10,984 nt of DNA, from contig CAYTBB010000042.1 of assembly GCA_964435965.1 (NCBI GenBank), positions 1-10,984 on the forward strand, written 5' to 3'. Position 1 is the first letter of the stretch. Each line of letters begins with the position of its first letter. Under the pieces are notes generated by a model. The model was given only the letters and a program-made list of their open reading frames with translations, was not told the DNA's origin and searched no databases. Positions 6,818 through 10,984 of this stretch are shown here, piece by piece. Source of the stretch: 20-14-all-45-10 sp964435965. Lineage in GTDB: Bacteria; Chloroflexota; Dehalococcoidia; GIF9; AB-539-J10. A program made the translations under genes and the position numbers.

Positions 6818-7636
6818 CTATAGGATAGCTAACTTTTCAACCTGTTTATCTGTCATAAACATGTGACCAGGGTTATGAGTGATCATCAAGGGTATTTTGC
6901 TCTCCATCGCCACTGTTTCTGGAGTGACACCACATCCCCAAATCATAACAACTTCGCTAGGTTTTGGTGGTTCAGTAGGCGTACCGCTAGAAAAAAGCGG
7001 GTCGGGTTTACTCAAGTCTGTTATACCAATCTCCGCTGGGTCTCCAATATGAATTGGTGGTCCATGCATAAGAGGATGTCGAGACAAAATCTGTACAACT
7101 CGCACTGCGTCATGAGCATTATAGAATGCTCGAACAGTAACTACCATATGTCCATGCAAACGCCCTGCAGGGATACAGGGGATGTTAGTTCGATATGCAC
7201 TATATCTCCGCCAAGAAATGTTTCCTGCATGGAGTGCCTGTGTGAAGGTACGACTACAGCCTAAAAGAAAGCAAACTAAGTTGTTCTTCCAATACTTAAT
7301 GATGTCAGTGGGCTCATCAACAAGCTCCCCGTGTTCAAAGACACGGTACCGTCCCACATCAGTACGTAGGTCTGCTTCTGGTGCCATTAGTTTCGGATGT
7401 GGATCACCGTGGTCAGTTACATCTAGTACAGGGCAGGGCCTTGGATTGCGGTTACAGAACAGCAGGAACTCGAAAGCATACCCTTCAGGCACTATAGCCA
7501 AATTTGCCTGAGCATAGCCTTGACATGGCCATAGCATTCTTTTGGCTGCTTCATCTGCAAATTTTCCTGCCCTTATGATATCACGGTATTCTTTTGGTTT
7601 CATTGTTGCTAACTCAGCCATATCTGATTCTATCAT
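6818..7636 (-). CDS. D-glutamate cyclase-like protein (DUF1445/YcsI family), complete copy
   Basis: This is a 272-residue cytoplasmic protein of the DUF1445 (D-Glu_cyclase) family, at the usual length for bacterial stand-alone members. Recognisable blocks are GYAQAN (40-45), the NPRPCPVLDVTD segment (64-75), ADLRTD (88-93), HGPPIHIGDP, WGCGVTPETVA and the C-terminal PGHMFMTD (256-263), all as expected for the family. The mitochondrial relative interconverts D-glutamate and 5-oxo-D-proline, while bacterial members are often called putative hydro-lyase without proof. The start ATG at 7636 is preceded by AAGGGAGGG (reverse of 7648-7656) with 11 bases between. It lies 85 bases downstream of a wrecked TRAP permease in the same direction. 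It is the intact partner of the diverged copy at 1-560. Directly after its TAG comes a GGGGGGAGG tract and then ATG TAA, a ribosome site with no gene. Confidence 0.87.
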   Translation of the reverse strand: MIESDMAELATMKPKEYRDIIRAGKFADEAAKRMLWPCQGYAQANLAIVPEGYAFEFLLFCNRNPRPCPVLDVTDHGDPHPKLMAPEADLRTDVGRYRVFEHGELVDEPTDIIKYWKNNLVCFLLGCSRTFTQALHAGNISWRRYSAYRTNIPCIPAGRLHGHMVVTVRAFYNAHDAVRVVQILSRHPLMHGPPIHIGDPAEIGITDLSKPDPLFSSGTPTEPPKPSEVVMIWGCGVTPETVAMESKIPLMITHNPGHMFMTDKQVEKLAIL

Positions 7637-7721
7637 TCTTAATTTAGCCCTCCCTTATTTTTTCTGGATATAAATTTACTCATACTACTTTTTGACTCAA
7701 CTGCGACATATACTTCATCTC

Positions 7722-9282
7722 CTATTTAGTAATGTGTCTCCCCTTTCTCCGTATCTGTATTACTGTAACAATAGAAATCAAAGCTAATCCCAACAAATCT
7801 GTCTGCCATTCGGGTATCAGCAGAAGCAACCCTCCGGCCACAAACACTAATGTCTCCGGAATATTACATTTAGTTGTCAGGTGCTGTATTGTGCCGCTCA
7901 CCAAAATTACTGCACCCAGCACAGCGGTACTTACATTTAACAATATAGTTAGAGGTGCTCCCATCATAATGAAGGTATTATCGTAGACAAACAGAAAAGG
8001 CACAATGTAAAGGAGAGGAGCCAATCTCAGTGCTACCCAGGCTGTTTTTACCCAGCTTGCTTTGGCGATGTTCGCTGCCAAAAACACTGATGGGCATACA
8101 GGTGGGGTTATTCCACCCAGTATGGAATAGTACATTACGAACAAATGAGCGGCCATAGGTTCAATACCCCATGCGATCAGCATTGGTACTGCCATAACAA
8201 TCCCTATTATGTAAGCTGCTGTTACTGTGATACCACATCCCAGAATTAGAACTAGACCTGCTGCCATACTTAGACTCAGAATTAGATATGCCTCGCCTAA
8301 ACCCATAATTGCGGATGATATCTTAACTCCTAACCCAGTGAAAGTTAACAGGCCTATGATGATATTGGCACAGACAAGCACAGGGCAACGGTCATTATAG
8401 CTTTCCCAGCTGCCTCAAGGACATTGGGTATGTTCCACAGTCTTTCCTTTATCCCCCGCAGGGAGAGACTAGAAAAAATGTAGGTCACCAGGACCGCGAA
8501 GCAAGCACTGGAGGATACCATGATTAGCGAGTAACCTCTAACTAATGTATATAGTAATATGCCGATTGGCACAAGGAGACACATCATTCGTGACCAGGTG
8601 AAAACTTCCCTTGCCTGTGGTATCTGTTCACGAGGTATTGATGCCAGATTTTGCTTCTTTGCCTCAAAGTGAACTCCCGTAATGACAGCCACGTAAAACA
8701 AAAAGGCAGGAATAGCGGCAGCAACAGCAACTTTGAGATAAGGAACGCCTAAGAATTCTGCCATGATGAAGGCAGCTGTACCCATTATGGGTGGCATTAT
8801 CGACCCCCCCGTCGAGGCAACGGCCTCCACCGCGGCGGCAAACTTGGGGTCGTAGCCCAAGCGCTTCATCAGAGGGATGGTGAAAGCTCCTGTGGTGGCT
8901 ACATTGGCCAAGGAGCTACCGGAGAGCGTGCCAAACATGCTGCTGGCAATGACGGCTACCTTAGCTGGTCCCCCCCGGTATTTTCCAGTCAGTAGCAAGG
9001 CCAAATCAATAAGCGTCTTGCCTCCTCCACTGGTGAGTAGAATAGCACCGAAGATCACAAACAGGGCTATGTATACAGCGGCAATGCCAGTCAACGTTCC
9101 CCATATACCCTCCGCGGAGAAGAAAGCAATTCTGAGCACATAAAGGCTGGTCATGCGTGCATGTCCCCAATAGCCAGGTATATAATGTCCTCAGAACGCA
9201 TAGGCAAGAGACATAGCGGTTAAGGAGGGAAATACCCACCCCACGGTTCTTCTTCCTGCTTTCCGGCACTGTCAATATGATA
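7722..9282 (-). pseudogene. Degraded fused TRAP permease (DctM-like part), truncated and frameshifted
   Basis: Paralogue of the permease at 2078-3955, with homology starting near that protein's residue 105-109, so the DctQ-like N-terminus is gone. Lesions relative to the intact copy, in reading order: an extra A in GGAAAGCAGG (9255-9264) shifts the frame, TGA at 9193-9191 replaces the Trp132 codon, and one base is missing in the GGCCCCGTG run near 8382-8388. The last splits the remainder into a frame of 266 codons (9154-8354) and one of 219 (8381-7722). The recovered protein still shows GSSLANVATTG, MPPIMG and ITPPVCP, but GCGLPSTAAYV has become GCGITVTAAYI. Its 5' end lies only 22 bases after the amidase stop, and no binding-protein gene remains. 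A single sequencing error cannot explain all of this. A functional split DctM is unlikely, because neither fragment has a proper ribosome site. Confidence 0.88.
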
Positions 9283-9304
9283 CTACTCCCGTAATTAGAC
9301 GGTA

Positions 9305-10660
9305 CTAAATACCAGGAGGACGCAAATAGACATTCAAAACCCGTTCACACCATTTTGCCGTAGCTAGTAGATGGGCCTCAGCCAAATAAGGTCCCACCAA
9401 TTGAATGGCAAGGGGAAGCTTATCCTTGTTTAAGCCAGTTGGTAAACTGATGGTTGGTACCCCAATATATGTCCAGGGTGCTTGCATGACCGGATTTCCT
9501 GTGCTACTCAATCCGTAAGGTGCAGCACTGGGCGCTCCCGGAGTCACTAGAACATTCATATTCGTAAACAAAGTGGCCATATCATGATTCAGATGAGTGC
9601 GAACCTGCAATTGATTTGCGTATTCAATAGCTGTCGTTTTCAATCCTTTTTCAATCAGTTTTCTTATTTGGACTCCGTATTTATTCTTGTGATTTGTAAA
9701 CATTTCTTGATGATACGCTGCTGCCTCAACTGCCATAATTAGAGGGCGATCTTTCATAGCATCTGCAAAGTTGGAGGGAAGCTTTATTTCATGGACTTGC
9801 GCGCCAGCCTGTCGCAGACAGTCAACTACGCTTTCTGTATGCTCGCACATTTCTTTATCGGCGTGATCAAAGAAGTATTGTTTGACGATGCCCAAACGTG
9901 GTGTTCTTGGGTGCTCCAGGTTACTTATGCAATCAGGAACTAACGCGTCTAGTGAATGACAATCTTTAGGGTCGTGACCAGCTATGGCTTGGAATATAAG
10001 CACCGCATCTTCAACGCTGTGTGCCAAGATACCCACATGGTCAAGAGTCCAAGATTGTGGTACTACACCATAAGTGCTGATCCTCCCGTAGTTAGGTTTA
10101 AAACCTACCACACCATTGTAGGCTGCTGGGCGAAGTACTGACCCTCCAGTTTGAGTACCAAGTGCGACAAGACACATACCTGCCGCAACTCCGGCGCCTG
10201 AACCACTGCTTGATCCTCCTGGGGTATGATCATGATTCCATGGATTACGAGTAGGAGCAGGAGCAAGGTAAGCAAATTCTGTAGTGTGGGTTTTGCCTAA
10301 AATAATAGCTCCTGCCTCTTTAAGGCGAGCTACTGGAGTAGCATCGTAAGACGGCACAAAGTCTGACCAAATGGGAGAGCCTGTCTGCGTCCGCAAGCCG
10401 GCTGTATAGATATTGTCTTTAATTCCCACGGGGATACCATGTAGGGGCCCGCGTCTCCGTCCTTGACGTAACTCATGGTCAAGCCGGTATGCCGCTTCCA
10501 TGGCTCCTTCTCTGTCTATTAATGCCCACGCCTTTATTTCACCTTCCAGAGCGTCAATACGTTCCAGACAAGATTTGACCAAATGTTCAACTACTAAATC
10601 TCCGGCAGCAATTTTAGAGGCTGCTTCAGTAACAGTTAAATCGCAAGGTGTCTTAACCAT
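9305..10660 (-). CDS. Amidase-signature family hydrolase (GatA-like amidase)
   Basis: This is a 451-residue serine amidase with the Ser-cisSer-Lys triad: Lys81 in VGIKDNI, cis-Ser150 in PGGSSSGSG and nucleophile Ser174 in GTQTGGSVLRPA. The 24-residue spacing between the two serines is the same as in fatty acid amide hydrolase. The following VVGFKPNYGRIS and LDHVGILAHSVEDA blocks are family-typical, so the enzyme hydrolyses a carboxamide to acid plus ammonia or amine. It resembles GatA, but no GatB or GatC gene lies nearby, so a catabolic amidase is more likely than a tRNA amidotransferase subunit. The ATG at 10660 is preceded by AAGGAGGG (reverse of 10673-10680) with a rather long 12-base gap. 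No signal peptide is seen. It heads the minus-strand group, with the permease remnant right behind its TAG. Confidence 0.9.
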   Translation of the reverse strand: MVKTPCDLTVTEAASKIAAGDLVVEHLVKSCLERIDALEGEIKAWALIDREGAMEAAYRLDHELRQGRRRGPLHGIPVGIKDNIYTAGLRTQTGSPIWSDFVPSYDATPVARLKEAGAIILGKTHTTEFAYLAPAPTRNPWNHDHTPGGSSSGSGAGVAAGMCLVALGTQTGGSVLRPAAYNGVVGFKPNYGRISTYGVVPQSWTLDHVGILAHSVEDAVLIFQAIAGHDPKDCHSLDALVPDCISNLEHPRTPRLGIVKQYFFDHADKEMCEHTESVVDCLRQAGAQVHEIKLPSNFADAMKDRPLIMAVEAAAYHQEMFTNHKNKYGVQIRKLIEKGLKTTAIEYANQLQVRTHLNHDMATLFTNMNVLVTPGAPSAAPYGLSSTGNPVMQAPWTYIGVPTISLPTGLNKDKLPLAIQLVGPYLAEAHLLATAKWCERVLNVYLRPPGI

Positions 10661-10786
10661 TGTGATATTACTCCCTCCTTGAAATCATAATCTGCTGGTT
10701 TATCAGTATTAGAGCAAGCCCTTAAGTGTCGGGTATATACTATCTCAAAAGTGTTCCATTGATGCTGAAGACTTACAGACCATTGT

Positions 10787-10858
10787 TTAATTGTCTAGTT
10801 TCCTTAGCATGATGGCGTAACCCACTTCGTCACCTCTTTTCAAATTTTCGTATCCCAC
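10787..10858 (-). CDS. Possible 23-residue leader peptide upstream of the amidase
   Basis: GTG at 10858 lies nine bases from AAGGAGGT and opens a 23-codon frame beginning MGYENLKRGDEVGY and ending TAA. The overlapping ATG at 10860 (ATGTG) lies seven bases from the same site but closes after six codons (MWDTKI). The excellent ribosome site shows that translation probably starts here. Whether the product is a leader peptide, a tiny protein or the fossil start of a lost gene cannot be told from sequence. I recognise no family. Confidence 0.3.
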   Translation of the reverse strand: MGYENLKRGDEVGYAIMLRKLDN

Positions 10859-10897
10859 ATTTAATTTACCTCCTTAATTTTAACTATGCTGTCTGTT

Positions 10898-10926
10898 ACT
10901 GTAGACTATTGGTCGGTTTGAATCAA
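10898..10926 (-). promoter_or_regulatory. Possible sigma-70-type promoter for the leader ORF and amidase
   Basis: Read on the minus strand, TTGATT (10926-10921) and TACAGT (10903-10898) each match four of six consensus positions and are 17 bases apart. Transcription would start near 10890, about 15 bases before the AAGGAGGT ribosome site. The spacing and location are right, but the hexamers are only moderate matches. Confidence 0.3.
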
Positions 10927-10984
10927 GGATGTGTGCTGGCTGACCACATAGGTAACACTGGACTACGGACCTTAGCAAGTTCCC

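Larger units (their letters stand above)
10661..10984. other. Upstream region of the amidase; no full gene
   Basis: About 320 bases with no long reading frame on either strand. On the minus strand it holds a possible promoter, a strong ribosome site (AAGGAGGT, reverse of 10868-10875) and a short leader ORF, then roughly 125 bases of apparently non-coding leader before the amidase. A further short minus frame, ATGGTCTGTAAG onward from 10784, closes after 12 codons and has no ribosome site. Confidence 0.5.

Noticed and set aside
7722..9154. Functional two-gene split DctM transporter
   Set aside because: The two frames overlap within a homologous codon run with a one-base deletion, the first lacks a proper start signal, and a stop codon plus another frameshift lie upstream.
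9006..9275. 89-codon minus-strand frame upstream of the permease remnant
   Set aside because: It is the out-of-frame reading of the pseudogene. The same shadow product can be read from the intact permease at 2257-2553.
9305..10660. GatA subunit of the tRNA-dependent amidotransferase
   Set aside because: No GatB or GatC gene is nearby and the gene sits among catabolic hydrolases. The amidase signature alone does not separate GatA from other amidases, so the generic call is kept.

Overview
The window is bacterial DNA of mid GC content. Genes are preceded by strong AGGAGG-type ribosome binding sites. The solute-binding lipoprotein has a Thr-Pro repeat linker behind its lipobox, and TAXI-type TRAP transporters, D-glutamate cyclase-like (DUF1445) proteins, amidohydrolases and amidases sit together. 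This combination, especially the (TP)n lipoprotein linker, is familiar from uncultured Dehalococcoidia/Chloroflexota of sediments and subsurface. That placement is an inference from gene style, since no marker gene is present. No tRNA, rRNA, CRISPR array, transposase or phage gene was seen.

Plus-strand half (1-6175): the 3' part of a D-glutamate cyclase-like gene (1-560), a TAXI TRAP solute-binding lipoprotein (689-1819), a fused TRAP permease (2078-3955), a strong hairpin terminator (4024-4058), a possible promoter, a phosphotriesterase-related metal hydrolase (about 4231-5292) and a nitrilase-superfamily C-N hydrolase (5345-6175). A folded GC-rich element and a six-codon leader ORF lie between the binding protein and the permease.

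Convergent intergenic region (6176-6817): about 640 bases with no convincing gene, but with purine-rich Shine-Dalgarno-like tracts and weak hairpins.

Minus-strand half (10984 down to 6818): a possible promoter and short leader ORF, an amidase-signature hydrolase (10660-9305), the wreck of a second TRAP permease (9282-7722) and a complete second D-glutamate cyclase-like gene (7636-6818).

The two halves carry paralogous cyclase and TRAP permease genes that have decayed differently. On the plus side the transporter looks intact, but the cyclase has lost a C-terminal motif that its partner keeps. On the minus side the cyclase looks intact, but the permease is truncated, frameshifted and interrupted by a stop. 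My reading is a scavenging locus for small amides, lactams or N-carbamoyl compounds. The TRAP system would import a small carboxylate, the C-N hydrolase, amidase and metal hydrolase would open amide, carbamoyl or ring bonds, and the cyclase-like protein would act on an acidic (perhaps D-) amino acid product. The enzyme families are well supported by motifs; the shared pathway is a hypothesis.
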